Source: an uncultured Thermoanaerobaculum sp. (GTDB lineage Bacteria > Acidobacteriota > Thermoanaerobaculia > Thermoanaerobaculales > Thermoanaerobaculaceae). Taken from it: DNA of 64,000 nucleotides. The DNA is taken from assembly GCA_937934115.1 (NCBI GenBank), contig CALHAH010000030.1:29147-93146 (forward strand). The letters run 5' to 3'. The position numbers and the translations under genes are program-made. Shown piece after piece: positions 15,907-28,986 of this stretch. The first letter of the stretch is position 1. Every line of letters starts with the position of its first letter. The notes beneath the pieces were generated by a model, which was not told where the DNA came from, made no database searches, and saw nothing but the letters and a program-made list of their open reading frames with translations.

Positions 15907-17276
15907 GGAGTTGGGGTGACCGTGGGACGGCTGCGCAAGAAAGCCAAGATACCCTGGGCCAAGGTGGCAGCCAGCCTTTCCTGTTCCGCCGGTGAGGAGA
16001 GCCTCACCTCCTCCTCCGGGTTTGACAAAAAGCCCACCTCCACCAAAACCGCCGGCATGGTGGTGCCGGTAAGCACGGCAAAGGGGGCTTGCTTGACCCC
16101 CCGGTCGCGGATTCCCGACAGCTGGTTCAGGCGGGTTTGCAACTCCAAAGCGAGGCGCGAGGAGGCCTCCAAGTTGGCCACATGGGCCAGCTCCCAAAGG
16201 ATGAGCTGCACGTCTCCAGCGGCCGCATTTTCCCGTGCTGCCGCTTGCGCGGCTTCGGCATCGGTGGCTTCCGCGCTCATAAAGTAGGTTTCCGCTCCAC
16301 GCGCAGCGCGCGCGGGGGACGCGTTGGCGTGAATGGAGACGAAGCAATCGGCTTGCAAGCGGTTGGCCAAGGCCACCCGGTCCACCAAAGCCACGCCCTC
16401 GTCCCCCTCGCGGGTAAGGCGCACGGCTACCCCCGCCTTCTGCAGCTGGGCAGCCACCAGGCGGCTTAAAGTGAGGGTGAGGTTTTTCTCCACGAGCCCG
16501 CCCTGGCCCTTCGCCCCCTCGTCCTCACCACCGTGCCCCGGGTCCAACACCACCAAGGGCTGAGTGCGGGCCTGGGCCTTCGGCGGCGCTGCCCCCTGGC
16601 GCACCATGCGCAGGGAAAGCCGCAGGGGGTTTTCCTGAAACTCGCTCCCCGCCAGCTGCCAGGGAGCCACCAAGAAAAAGCGCAGCTCCCGTTCCTGCAC
16701 CTGCACCCCGGAAAAAACCCCCCCTCCTGCCGGGGAGGAAGCGAGCTGCACAGACTGGGAGAAGAGCACCCGAAAGCCGTCGGTCTCAGGGACTACCCGC
16801 GGCTTTTCCTGTAATCCGAACAAAACCAGGGTAGCGGTCTCCCCGGCCACCTGTACCGAAGCTTCCACCACCGGCACTTGCCCGGCCGCCACCAGGGAAA
16901 GGGCGCGGGCGTTGCCCAAAAGCCGGAAACCCAAGGGGCGAAGGATAGCCGCCGCGGTTTCCACGGTAGCCACCACGTGGTTTTCCAGCTGGCGCACGGG
17001 CCCGGGCAAGCTCACCAGCTCCCCGTCCACCACCGCTAGGGAACCCCCGGGTGTGAAGTGCACCTCGTGGTTTTCACTGGACGCCACGTAGCTTCCGGAA
17101 GCGGCGGAAAACCCCACCTTGACCCCGGCCACCTGCAGGAGCGCCAAAAGGTCCACCAGGTCCCCGCGGCTAAAGATCTCCACCTTGGAGCCGGAAAGGG
17201 TCGTGACCTCTACGGCAGAAGCCGCAAACCCACTCCCCACAAGCAAAAGTAAGCCCAAACTCAGGTAGCGCTTCAT
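15903..17276 (-). CDS. N-acetylmuramoyl-L-alanine amidase, AMIN plus Amidase_3
   Basis: A 457-residue exported zinc amidase that cleaves the stem peptide from peptidoglycan. It has a signal peptide (1 to about 22), AMIN-like beta domains in the first 220 residues and the Amidase_3 catalytic domain at about 245-452. Zinc ligands are in VLDPGHGGEDEG, VEKNLTL and FVSIHANAS; the catalytic glutamate is in VLVEVGFLSNPEEE. This AmiC-like layout fits cell separation in a Gram-negative. It is the first gene of the operon with the GerMN lipoprotein, murI and rph. Confidence 0.93.
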   Translation of the reverse strand: MKRYLSLGLLLLVGSGFAASAVEVTTLSGSKVEIFSRGDLVDLLALLQVAGVKVGFSAASGSYVASSENHEVHFTPGGSLAVVDGELVSLPGPVRQLENHVVATVETAAAILRPLGFRLLGNARALSLVAAGQVPVVEASVQVAGETATLVLFGLQEKPRVVPETDGFRVLFSQSVQLASSPAGGGVFSGVQVQERELRFFLVAPWQLAGSEFQENPLRLSLRMVRQGAAPPKAQARTQPLVVLDPGHGGEDEGAKGQGGLVEKNLTLTLSRLVAAQLQKAGVAVRLTREGDEGVALVDRVALANRLQADCFVSIHANASPARAARGAETYFMSAEATDAEAAQAAARENAAAGDVQLILWELAHVANLEASSRLALELQTRLNQLSGIRDRGVKQAPFAVLTGTTMPAVLVEVGFLSNPEEEVRLSSPAEQERLAATLAQGILAFLRSRPTVTPTP

Positions 17277-17290
17277 CGGCCGCGTTGAGC

Positions 17291-17947
17291 TTACCCGCTT
17301 CCCTCGCCGCTGGCAAGCGCGGCGCGGAACACCTCATGCAGGGCACGCGCCACGTCTTCTGCTCTGCGGGGATAGCCTACGAGCGCCAAAGTGGTGACGA
17401 AGTCCCGGTGCGGGCGGCCTTGGCGGTAGGCAGGAGCACGGGAAGGAAAGGGAAGGTAGCGTTCCAAAAGCGAAAGGTCGGCGTCCACCAGCACCGAGGC
17501 TTGGAACAACACGGTGTGCAGCAGCAAGCGCAGGGAGCAACCCACTACCTTGCGGTCGCCCAAACAAAGGTCCGAAACCCCGCGCAGCTCCAGCCTGGGT
17601 ACGCCCAACTGCTGCAAGGCCTGCGCCACCAAACCGCCAAAGCGGGTGAAGAGCTGCGAGGTGTGCTGTGCGCCGGTACGTGGCGCCAGGGCCGATACCG
17701 TAACCACCCCCGGCGCCAAAACCACCGCCCCCCCGCCGGAAGGGCGCCGCACCACGGGTACGTGATCCCGCTCACAGCGCTCCAGGTAGACTTCGCGGCG
17801 CGGCTCGCGGGAGCGGGGAAGCACCACTGCCACTTCCGTTACCGGCAAAGCCCTTACCTGCGGCGCTGGCAGCGTCAAAAGATCCCACGCCACGTGCCTT
17901 TCTATTGCCAACGAGGGTTTTCCCAAGACCACCCAATCCTCACCCAT
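17291..17947 (-). CDS. Lipoate-protein ligase A family protein
   Basis: A 218-residue BPL/LplA/LipB-fold protein. It carries the family loop RRPSGGGAVVL and the region with the adenylate-binding lysine (GDRKVVGCSLR). Related enzymes attach or transfer lipoyl or octanoyl groups to dehydrogenase and glycine-cleavage subunits. It is shorter than two-domain LplA and lacks the C-terminal accessory domain, so it may be a transferase (LipM/LipL-like). No lipoylated target is encoded nearby. The ATG at 17947 lies close downstream of a minus-strand -10 element. Confidence 0.78.
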   Translation of the reverse strand: MGEDWVVLGKPSLAIERHVAWDLLTLPAPQVRALPVTEVAVVLPRSREPRREVYLERCERDHVPVVRRPSGGGAVVLAPGVVTVSALAPRTGAQHTSQLFTRFGGLVAQALQQLGVPRLELRGVSDLCLGDRKVVGCSLRLLLHTVLFQASVLVDADLSLLERYLPFPSRAPAYRQGRPHRDFVTTLALVGYPRRAEDVARALHEVFRAALASGEGSG

Positions 17948-17954
17948 AGCCCAA

Positions 17955-17979
17955 AGTGTAGAAGCTTGAAGCGTATAAT
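17955..17979. promoter_or_regulatory. Back-to-back -10 elements, leaderless divergent transcripts
   Basis: On the plus strand a perfect TATAAT (17974-17979) ends seven bases before the phosphodiesterase ATG at 17986. On the minus strand TACACT (17960-17955) ends eight bases before the lipoate-ligase ATG at 17947. Neither gene has room for a Shine-Dalgarno sequence, so both mRNAs are probably leaderless. I see no good -35 boxes. Confidence 0.55.
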
Positions 17980-17985
17980 GCCTGC

Positions 17986-18753
17986 ATGGAATGGCGGATC
18001 CTGGGCAGCTTTGGTGGTTCCAGCCCGTCCTGCCGCATGACCTCGTTTCTGGTGGACGGAGAGTTAGCCTTGGACGCCGGCTCCCTCACCCAGGCCCTGA
18101 GCTTGGAGGAACAGCAGCAGGTTACGCGCATTGCCCTTTCCCACTCCCATTTGGACCACGTCGCCTCCATCCCCTTTTTGGTGGAAAATGCCTTTGCCGA
18201 TGGCAGCAAAACCCTGGAGATCCTCCTCACCCCCGAGGTTTACCAAACGGTAAAGCGCCACCTTTTTAACAACGACCTGTGGCCGGATTTCACCCGCATC
18301 CCCTCGCAGCTTTCGCCGGCAGTGAAGCTTGTGCAAATCAACCCGCGGGTGCCCTTTTCCATCAACCGCTTGACGCTCACACCCATACCTGTGAACCACA
18401 CCGTGCCCACCTGCGGCTTTCTCGTGGAGGAAGCGGGCGGTGGCGCGGTTTTGTTTACCTCCGACACTGGGCCCACGCAAGAAATTTGGGATTGGGCCAA
18501 CCGCTGCCCCAACTTGCGCGCGGTCATCGTGGAGGTGTCCTTCCCCAACCGACTCCAGAGGGTTGCCGACGTATCCCTGCACCTCACCCCCTCCACGTTA
18601 ATGTCGGAACTTGGCAAGTTGCGAAAGGACGTGCCGGTGTACCTCTTCCACTTAAAACCCAGGCACCTGGAGGAGCTGCGGGCAGAGTTGGCTGCCGCTG
18701 CGCTCCCCCATCCCGTGGAGGAACTGCAACAGGGTAAGACGTACCGATTTTAG
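17986..18753 (+). CDS. Metallo-beta-lactamase fold hydrolase, class II cyclic-nucleotide phosphodiesterase-like
   Basis: A 255-residue MBL-fold protein. It has the metal-binding SHSHLDHVASIPFLVEN, a further histidine in PVNHTVPTCGF, an aspartate in LFTSDTGPT and a final histidine in VYLFHLKPRHLEEL. This arrangement matches class II cAMP phosphodiesterases and related enzymes. A role in cyclic-nucleotide turnover is inferred; other phosphodiester substrates are possible. It seems to be a single-gene unit from a leaderless promoter. Its last four bases overlap the stop of the convergent crotonase gene. Confidence 0.82.
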   Translation: MEWRILGSFGGSSPSCRMTSFLVDGELALDAGSLTQALSLEEQQQVTRIALSHSHLDHVASIPFLVENAFADGSKTLEILLTPEVYQTVKRHLFNNDLWPDFTRIPSQLSPAVKLVQINPRVPFSINRLTLTPIPVNHTVPTCGFLVEEAGGGAVLFTSDTGPTQEIWDWANRCPNLRAVIVEVSFPNRLQRVADVSLHLTPSTLMSELGKLRKDVPVYLFHLKPRHLEELRAELAAAALPHPVEELQQGKTYRF

Positions 18754-19508
18754 CGGGACATTTCCGCGACCAACACCGCCAGCCGATCCTGCGTGTCCGG
18801 GTCAAACCAGCAGTCCAGGAAGGCGTCCAGCTCCTGGGCGTCGCGCTCCGCCATGGCTTCCGCTAGAGAGGCGCGCATGTAACTTTTGGCCAAGCGGAAA
18901 GCCTTGGGAGGGCGGGAAGCCAAATGGCGAGCCAAGCGCACCGCCTCCGGCAAAACGTCGGGGGCTTCCGCCAGGCGCTCCACCAGCGCCAGCTCCAAGG
19001 CACGTTCGCCGCCGTAACCGTCACCTTCCAGCACCAGTTGTTCCACCGAGCGGGTGGGGTAGAGGGCCAGGAGCATGGCCACCGCCCCTGCCGGCACCGG
19101 GATCCCCAGGTTTACCTCGGAAAGCCCCAAACGGGCCCCGGATCGGGCCATAACCCGGCGGTCGCACGCCATAGCCAACAGGCACCCTCCAGCAATGGCG
19201 TGGCCGGCAACCGCGGCAATGGCTGGACCGGGGTAACTTACCAGTTCCCGCAGGAGGGCAAGGAAGGCTTCCATCACCGCCCGGAGTGCGTCGCGATCGG
19301 CTCCCTCCAGCTTTTTCAAATCAAGGCCCGGGCAAAAGACCCGGGGGTGCTGGGAGGCCAGCACCAAAGCCGGAGCCCCAGCCGCTTTCAGGGCGGCCAG
19401 TTCCCGACGGAAGGCGGCAATGAGGTTGGCATCTAATGCGTTGGCGCCAGCCGCTAAGGTTACCACGCTGACACCACTTTGCTCCTCCACGCGGATGAGT
19501 TGGCTCAC
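18750..19508 (-). CDS. Enoyl-CoA hydratase/isomerase (crotonase) family protein
   Basis: A 252-residue crotonase-fold protein. The two oxyanion-hole regions are ASQHPRVFCPGLDLKKL and AIAAVAGHAIAGGCLLAM. One acidic residue is kept in LGLSEVNLGIPVPAGA, but the second catalytic glutamate expected in true hydratases (usually in GAGGTQRL) is not seen. Isomerase or another acyl-CoA reaction is therefore as likely as hydration. It overlaps pdxT by 4 bp but has no obvious link to vitamin B6 synthesis. Confidence 0.82.
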   Translation of the reverse strand: MSQLIRVEEQSGVSVVTLAAGANALDANLIAAFRRELAALKAAGAPALVLASQHPRVFCPGLDLKKLEGADRDALRAVMEAFLALLRELVSYPGPAIAAVAGHAIAGGCLLAMACDRRVMARSGARLGLSEVNLGIPVPAGAVAMLLALYPTRSVEQLVLEGDGYGGERALELALVERLAEAPDVLPEAVRLARHLASRPPKAFRLAKSYMRASLAEAMAERDAQELDAFLDCWFDPDTQDRLAVLVAEMSR

Positions 19509-20086
19509 TGGCCCCTCCGTACAAGCTGCAAAAAGAGGTCAAGCACCGGGTGTTTTGGCGACAGCTCGGGGTGGAAGGTGGCGGCGAGGATGTTTTGCTG
19601 CCGTACCAGCACCGGGTCTTGGCCGCGTTTGGCCAGCACCTTCACGCCGCTCCCCAGCTGCACCAGCTTGGGGGCCCGAATGAACACCCCTTCCAATGTG
19701 GGGAAGGGGAGCTCATCAGGGGCCGCCACCTCCAGCGTGGCCACGGTAGAAGCCAGCTGCCGGCCGTAGGCGTTGCGCACCACCGCCGCATCCAACAAAC
19801 CCAGGGAGGGCTGCGGGGGGTTTTGCACTTCCCGGGCCAGGAGAATCACCCCAGCGCAGGTGGCCAGGACGGGCATCCCTTGCGCGACGCTTTCTTTGAC
19901 CGGCGCATCTAACCCAAACTCGGCCAAAAGCTTAAGCATGGTGGTCGACTCCCCACCGGGAAGGACCAAGCCGGCAAGCCCCGCCAGGTCTTTGGGCTTG
20001 CGCACCTCGCGCGTGGCAACCCCGCGCTCCGAGAGCGCGTGCCGGTGCGCGGCAAAATCCCCCTGCAAGGCGAGGATTCCAACCAC
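19505..20086 (-). CDS. pdxT: Pyridoxal 5'-phosphate synthase, glutaminase subunit
   Basis: A 193-residue class I glutaminase that supplies ammonia to PdxS. It has GILALQGDFAAH at the N-terminus, GGESTTM for glutamine binding, the nucleophile C77 in ATCAGVILLA and the His/Glu of the triad in FHPEL. It starts immediately after the pdxS stop, so the complex is made from one operon. It overlaps the crotonase gene downstream. Confidence 0.96.
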   Translation of the reverse strand: MVGILALQGDFAAHRHALSERGVATREVRKPKDLAGLAGLVLPGGESTTMLKLLAEFGLDAPVKESVAQGMPVLATCAGVILLAREVQNPPQPSLGLLDAAVVRNAYGRQLASTVATLEVAAPDELPFPTLEGVFIRAPKLVQLGSGVKVLAKRGQDPVLVRQQNILAATFHPELSPKHPVLDLFLQLVRRGQ

Positions 20087-20974
20087 TCACCACCCCCGAC
20101 GGGAGAGCATCTCCTCGGGGGTGAGGCGGGAGACGTCCAGGCCTCGCATGCCCATCCCCAAATGGCGGGAAGCTTCCAAAAGCGCCTGCGGATCTTGCCA
20201 CTGGGCCACGGCTTTGACGATGGCGGCGGCGCGCCGTGCCGGGTCCTCGGACTTAAAGATCCCCGAGCCCACAAACACCGACTCCGCCCCCAGCATCATG
20301 CACAGCGCCGCATCAGCGGGGGTAGCTACGCCGCCGGCGGCAAAGTTGGGCACCGGCAGCTTGCCGTTTTGCGCCACCCACTGCACCAGGTCCAAGGGGG
20401 CCTCAAGTTCTTTGGCGGCTGCCACCAGCTCCTCGGGGGCGAGGGTGGTCAAGCGTCGGATTTCCCGCTGCACCGCCCGCAGGTGGCGCACCGCTTCCAC
20501 GATGTTGCCGGAGCCAGCCTCGCCCTTGGTGCGGATCATGGCCGCCCCCTCAGCAATGCGGCGGAGAGCCTCCCCGAGGTTGCGGCAGCCGCACACAAAG
20601 GGAACCTTGAAGTCGTGCTTCCAAATGTGGTTTTCTTCGTCGGCCGGGGTCAGAACTTCTGATTCGTCAATGAAGTCCACCTGCAGGGCTTGCAAAATAC
20701 GCGCTTCGGCAGCGTGTCCAATGCGACACTTGGCCATCACCGGAATGGAAACCGCCTGCATGATTTCTTCGATTTTTTCGATGGAAGCCATGCGGGCCAC
20801 GCCACCTTCCGCGCGGATATCGGCGGGTACCCGTTCCAGGGCCATCACCGCCACGGCCCCCGCCTCTTCCGCAATACGGGCCTGGGAGGCGTCGGTGACA
20901 TCCATGATCACGCCCCCTTTCAGCATTTCGGAAAGGCCCACCTTCACCCGAAACTCCGGTGAGGCGAAGTTCAT
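20087..20974 (-). CDS. pdxS: Pyridoxal 5'-phosphate synthase, synthase subunit
   Basis: A 295-residue TIM-barrel enzyme that builds PLP from ribose 5-phosphate, glyceraldehyde 3-phosphate and ammonia. Catalytic residues are in place: D25 in VIMDVTDA, K82 in VMAKCRIGH and the second lysine in [12 protein letters not shown]. The shared [17 protein letters not shown] and [12 protein letters not shown] blocks are intact. A strong AGGAGG precedes the ATG. It is a DXP-independent B6 pathway gene, in operon with pdxT. Confidence 0.97.
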   Translation of the reverse strand: MNFASPEFRVKVGLSEMLKGGVIMDVTDASQARIAEEAGAVAVMALERVPADIRAEGGVARMASIEKIEEIMQAVSIPVMAKCRIGHAAEARILQALQVDFIDESEVLTPADEENHIWKHDFKVPFVCGCRNLGEALRRIAEGAAMIRTKGEAGSGNIVEAVRHLRAVQREIRRLTTLAPEELVAAAKELEAPLDLVQWVAQNGKLPVPNFAAGGVATPADAALCMMLGAESVFVGSGIFKSEDPARRAAAIVKAVAQWQDPQALLEASRHLGMGMRGLDVSRLTPEEMLSRRGW

Positions 20975-21047
20975 AACCCACCTCCTGCGGCGTTTTCGCC
21001 GCCCTGCAGAGCAACTTTACGTGCGGCCGTAAGCAGTGTCAAAGCAG

Positions 21048-21698
21048 TCATTGCACCCTTTGCACCCCGTGATAATCCGCCAAGAAACGTGCCAACCCGG
21101 CATCGGTAAGCGGGTGGTGGTAGAGCTGCTGCAGCACCTTGAAGGGCACGGTGGCCACATCCGCACCCAAAAGCGCCGCTTCCACCACGTGCCGCACGTG
21201 GCGTACCGAGGCCACCAGCACCTGTGTAGGAAACTCGTAAGTTTGATATATCTCGACGATGTCCCGCACCACCTGCATCCCGTCGTGGCCCACGTCGTCC
21301 AGCCGCCCCACGAAGGGGCTGACGTACGTGGCCCCCGCTTTGGCTGCCAACAACGCTTGCGCAGGCGAAAAGCACAAGGTGACGTTCGTGGCGATCCCCT
21401 CTTCCGCAAAGCGGGCACAAACCCTCAAGCCGTCGCGGGTAAGGGGCAGCTTCACCACGATGTTTTCCGCAATCCCCGCCAGCTCCCGCCCCTCCCGCTC
21501 CATGCCGGCGGCGTCGGTGGCAATGACCTCGGCGGAAATGGGGCCCGTGGTAAGGCGGCAAATTTCTTCCAGGATTTCCCGAAAGGAGCGCCCCTCCTTT
21601 GCCACAAGGCTGGGGTTGGTGGTGACGCCGTCCACAATGCCCCAAGAAAGCGCCTCCGCAATTTCCTGAACGTTGGCCGTGTCAATGAAGAGCTTCAT
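21048..21698 (-). CDS. Transaldolase / fructose-6-phosphate aldolase-like (TalC/FSA subfamily)
   Basis: A 216-residue short transaldolase. It has [22 protein letters not shown], the Schiff-base lysine K83 in [28 protein letters not shown] and [11 protein letters not shown]. This compact class exchanges three-carbon units in the non-oxidative pentose phosphate pathway or acts as an FSA; sequence alone does not settle which. The ATG at 21698 with GGAGGGG upstream overlaps the end of gyrA by 17 bp, so it is probably co-transcribed with gyrA. It lies 73 bp before pdxS, whose substrates are pentose-pathway intermediates. Confidence 0.9.
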   Translation of the reverse strand: MKLFIDTANVQEIAEALSWGIVDGVTTNPSLVAKEGRSFREILEEICRLTTGPISAEVIATDAAGMEREGRELAGIAENIVVKLPLTRDGLRVCARFAEEGIATNVTLCFSPAQALLAAKAGATYVSPFVGRLDDVGHDGMQVVRDIVEIYQTYEFPTQVLVASVRHVRHVVEAALLGADVATVPFKVLQQLYHHPLTDAGLARFLADYHGVQRVQ

Positions 21699-24159
21699 CG
21701 TCCCCTCCGTTTTCTTCCCGCTCCGCAAGTTTGGCCACGGCTACCACTTTGTCCTCGCCGTTGACGTTGATGAGCCGCACCCCTTGCGCTGCCCGCCCCG
21801 TGCGACGAATTTCCGCGGAGCGGGTGCGGATGAGCATGCCCTGCGCCGTGACGAGAAGCACGTCGTCGTCCTCGTGCACGTGGCGAATGCCGGCCACGGC
21901 GCCGGTGCGGTTGGTGAGGTGCATGAGGATGATGCCGGTGCCGCCCCGTCCCTGGAGGCGGAACTCCTCCACCGGCGTGCGCTTGCCGTAGCCGTTTGCG
22001 GAAACGACAAGGATGTCGCCGCCTTCCTTTTCCGGGAAGGTGGCCATTTCCTCCACAAAGTCGCCCTCCCGCAGGGCAATGCCACGAACACCGGCGGCCA
22101 CTCGCCCCATGGGTCGCACCTCCCGCTCGTGGAAGCGAATAGCCATGCCCCGGTGGGTCCCCAAGAACACGTGGCTTTGCCCATCGGTGAGACGCACGGC
22201 CAAAAGGTCGTCACCTTCCTCCAAGGCAATGGCAGCAATGCCACCGGAGCGAATGTTGGCAAAGGCGGAAAGCTCGGTTTTCTTCACCTTGCCGGCGCGG
22301 GTGGCGAAAAGGAGGTAGCGGTCCTCGGTGAAGGATTTCACGGCCACCAACGCCGCCACGCGCTCGTCCTGAGGGATGGGGAGGAGGTTGACGATGGCCT
22401 TACCTCGGGAGGCGGGAGATGCGTCGGGGATTTCATGGACCTTCAGGGCGTGCACTTTGCCACGGGAGGTGAACACCAAAAGCACGTCGTGGGTGGAGGC
22501 CACGAACAAGTGCTCCACCGGGTCCTCATCCTTGGCCAAAGCTCCCCTACGCCCACGACCACCACGCCGCTGGGCACGGTAGGCGGAAACCGGGGAGCGC
22601 TTAATGTAGCCCGATCTGGTTACGGTCACCACCACGTCTTCTTCAACGATGAGGTCTTCCAAGCGCAGTTCGCTGGTGTCGGGCAGGATTTCGGTGCGCC
22701 GGGGCTCGGCAAAGCGCTTTTTAATATCCAGAAGCTCCTCGATGACGATTTCGAGGACAAGCTGCTCTGAGCCCAAGATGGCGGTAAGACGCTCGATGAG
22801 GGCCAGCACTTCTTGGTACTCGGCCAGGATCTTATCCCGCTCCAGGGCGGTAAGGCGCTGCAAACGCAAGTCCAAGATGGCTTGGGCTTGCAGCTCGGAA
22901 AGGCCAAAGCGTTGGCAGAGTTGGGTCTTGGCGGTAGGGGGGTCGGGGGCCTTGCGGATGGTGGCAATGACCTCGTCCAGGTGATCCAGGGCAATGACCA
23001 GCCCTTCCAAAATATGCGCCCGCTCCTTGGCTTTGGCCAAGTCAAAGCGGGTGCGGCGTAGCACCACTTCCTTGCGGAAGGCCAAAAAGTGCTCCAGCGC
23101 TTGCTTCAAGGTGAGCACCTTGGGCTGCCCGTCAACGATGGCCAAGAGGTTGATGCCAAAGGAGCTCTGCATAGGGGTGAGCTTGTAAAGCTGGTTCAAA
23201 ACCACCTGCGGTACCGCGTCACGCTTGAGCTCCACCACCACGCGGATCCCGTCACGGTCCGATTCGTCCCGCAAGTCGCTGATGCCCTCAATGTCCTTGC
23301 TCTGGACCAGCTCGGCAATGCGTTCCACGAGCTTGGCCTTGTTCACCTGGAAGGGCAGCTCGGTGATGACAATGGCGGTGCGGCCACCTTTGGGATGGTG
23401 CTCAATGACTGCGCGCGCTTGCACTTGCACTGACCCCTGTCCCGTGGCGTACGCTTTGCGGATCCCCTCGGTGCCGCGAATGATGGCAGCAGTGGGGAAA
23501 TCAGGGCCGGGCAGGTAACGCAGAAGGTCATCCACCGTGGCTTCGGGGTTTTTGGCCAAAGCCACACAGGCATCAATAACCTCACCCAGGTTGTGCGGGG
23601 GAATGTTGGTGGCCATGCCCACGGCGATCCCTGAGGAACCGTTCACCAAGAGGTTTGGGAAGCGAGCGGGCAAGACCGTGGGTTCTTTCAGCGAGCCGTC
23701 GTAGTTGGGCTGCCAGTCCACGGTTTCCTTTTCCAGGTCCTCCCCCAGCATTTCTTCGGCCAGGCGCGAAAGCCGCACCTCGGTGTAACGCATGGCCGCG
23801 GGGTTGTCGCCGTCTACGGAACCGAAGTTGCCCTGACCATCCACCAAAACATGGCGCATGGAAAAGAGCTGCGCCATGCGCACCAGGGCGTCATAAATGG
23901 CGGCATCGCCGTGGGGGTGGTACTTACCCATGACGTCGCCGACGATGCGGGCGGACTTCTTGTAGGGCTTGCCGGCGGTATTCCCCTGTTCCCACATGCC
24001 AAAGAGGATGCGGCGGTGCACGGGCTTCAAGCCATCCCGCACGTCGGGAAGGGCCCGCCCTACGATCACGCTCATGGCGTAATCCAGGTAGGAGCGCTTG
24101 AGCTCCTGCTCGATGGACACCGGGATCTTCTCTTCCCGGAAAAAGAGAGAGTCGCTCAT
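21682..24159 (-). CDS. gyrA: DNA gyrase subunit A
   Basis: An 825-residue type IIA topoisomerase subunit that cuts and rejoins DNA. The catalytic tyrosine is Y125 in [10 protein letters not shown]. The helix-turn-helix segment reads [10 protein letters not shown], and the C-terminal pinwheel holds the GyrA-box QRRGGRGR, which distinguishes gyrase from topoisomerase IV. An alanine (A86) occupies the position equal to Ser83 of E. coli, a site tied to quinolone response. It lies 18 bp after gyrB in the dnaA-dnaN-recF-gyrB-gyrA run. Confidence 0.97.
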   Translation of the reverse strand: MSDSLFFREEKIPVSIEQELKRSYLDYAMSVIVGRALPDVRDGLKPVHRRILFGMWEQGNTAGKPYKKSARIVGDVMGKYHPHGDAAIYDALVRMAQLFSMRHVLVDGQGNFGSVDGDNPAAMRYTEVRLSRLAEEMLGEDLEKETVDWQPNYDGSLKEPTVLPARFPNLLVNGSSGIAVGMATNIPPHNLGEVIDACVALAKNPEATVDDLLRYLPGPDFPTAAIIRGTEGIRKAYATGQGSVQVQARAVIEHHPKGGRTAIVITELPFQVNKAKLVERIAELVQSKDIEGISDLRDESDRDGIRVVVELKRDAVPQVVLNQLYKLTPMQSSFGINLLAIVDGQPKVLTLKQALEHFLAFRKEVVLRRTRFDLAKAKERAHILEGLVIALDHLDEVIATIRKAPDPPTAKTQLCQRFGLSELQAQAILDLRLQRLTALERDKILAEYQEVLALIERLTAILGSEQLVLEIVIEELLDIKKRFAEPRRTEILPDTSELRLEDLIVEEDVVVTVTRSGYIKRSPVSAYRAQRRGGRGRRGALAKDEDPVEHLFVASTHDVLLVFTSRGKVHALKVHEIPDASPASRGKAIVNLLPIPQDERVAALVAVKSFTEDRYLLFATRAGKVKKTELSAFANIRSGGIAAIALEEGDDLLAVRLTDGQSHVFLGTHRGMAIRFHEREVRPMGRVAAGVRGIALREGDFVEEMATFPEKEGGDILVVSANGYGKRTPVEEFRLQGRGGTGIILMHLTNRTGAVAGIRHVHEDDDVLLVTAQGMLIRTRSAEIRRTGRAAQGVRLINVNGEDKVVAVAKLAEREENGGDDEALH

Positions 24160-24177
24160 AGAGGCTTACGTCCTCGC

Positions 24178-27679
<3,502 letters not shown>

Positions 27680-27683
<4 letters not shown>

Positions 27684-28798
27684 GCGCCAGCAAATTTGAT
27701 GGGCATGAGGACGTACAGGCAGTCGGCGGGGCTACCCTCTTCGGCCACGGGGCTTAAGACGATAGGGGCGTCGGCGCGGGCCAGCTGTACGTCCACCTGC
27801 TTCTCCGCGCAGGAAGAGAGAAAGTCCAGGAGGTAGGAAGCGTTTACGAAAACCTTCAGGGGTTCACCTTGGTACTCGCAGGGGAGCTCCTCCGCCGCTT
27901 GGCCAAGCTCGAAGCCGGCGGAGGCCACGGTGAGGGCATCCCCTTGGAAGTCAAGATAAACCCCGTGGTTACGGTCGGAACTTAAAAGGGCCACGCGACG
28001 CAGGGAAGCTAGGAAATCGACGCGCGAAAGGCGAGCACGCCAAGGGTGGGTGCGGATGAGCACCTTTTCGTACTGGGGGAAACGGGACTCCAAAAGCCTA
28101 GAAAGGAGCACGCGATCGCCCAAACGGAAGGCCAAATGGCGTTCGCCCAGGGAGAGGTAGACCGGGCTTTCGCCGCCATCTTCCAAGCGGCGTAGCTGTT
28201 GCAGGAGCTTGCGGGGCAGAAGCTGGCGGTTGCAGGGAGGAGTGCCGCCAGCGTGGGCATAACGCACGAAGGCCAGGCGGTGGCCGTCGGTACCTACCAT
28301 TTCCACGGCGTCTGCGGCCAGGTTAAGGAGAGCAGCGTTGTACTGGAAATGACCTTCTTCAGCGGATACCGCAAAAGCAGCACGGTCAATGAGGTTGTGA
28401 AGAAGGGAAAGAGGTACGGCGTAACCTTGGCCCTGCGGTAGCTCCGGCAAGGTGGGGTACTGGGAGGGGTCAAGAATGGCCAGCTCCGAGTGGAAACTGC
28501 CGCTTTCAAGCAGAAGCCGGGTTTCCTGCAGCGTAAGCTGGAGGGTGTCCGAGGGTAGCTGGCGCAAGAGGTCAAAAAACACGCGGCCGTGGACGGTAAC
28601 GCGGCCTTCTTGACGAACCCGAGCAGGAGTGGCGGCGAAAACCGTAAGGTCGAGGTCGGTGGCCACCACTTCCAAACGGTCGCCGGTGGCAGTGAGCAAC
28701 ACATGGGTAAGGATGGGTATCGTTGTACGCCGTTCCAAAACTCCCTGCAGGAGCTGGAGCTCCTGAGTAAGCTGGGCGCGGTTGACGGTTACATCCAT
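27680..28798 (-). CDS. dnaN: DNA polymerase III beta subunit (sliding clamp)
   Basis: A 372-residue ring-forming clamp with three similar domains. It has VNRAQLTQELQLLQGVLERR at the start, DLDLTVFAATPARV in domain 1, an AVSAEEGHFQYNAALLNL segment in domain 2 and a domain 3 ending YVLMPIKF. It confers processivity on the replicase and binds many clamp partners. The ATG at 28798 lies about 190 bp after dnaA. Confidence 0.96.
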
Positions 28799-28926
28799 GG
28801 GTGGCCCTCCTACGGCTACGGTCCAAGGGCAAGCTTACACGTTTTCGTAGAAGCCGTCGAGGGTGCGGAAAAAAGGAAGGGGAAGGGTAAGGCCAGTGTG
28901 GGGCTTACGTTCGGGGGGCAGGGGGT

Positions 28927-28935
28927 TGTGGAAAA
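28927..28935 (-). promoter_or_regulatory. DnaA-box-like site in the dnaA-dnaN gap
   Basis: TTTTCCACA on the minus strand differs by one base from the DnaA box TTATCCACA. A weaker ACTCCACAC lies next to it. The 188-bp gap is otherwise pyrimidine-rich on the minus strand. One good box is too few to call an origin; the position makes it worth noting. Confidence 0.3.
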
Positions 28936-28986
28936 AGGTGTGGAGTTGGGAAGGGAGGGCTGGGAAAAAGGACGGTAAGGGGAGAG

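Noticed and set aside
21673..22770. 365-codon plus-strand ORF antisense to gyrA
   Set aside because: Shadow frame of a GC-rich gene; composition is His/Gly/Val-rich as expected from the complement.
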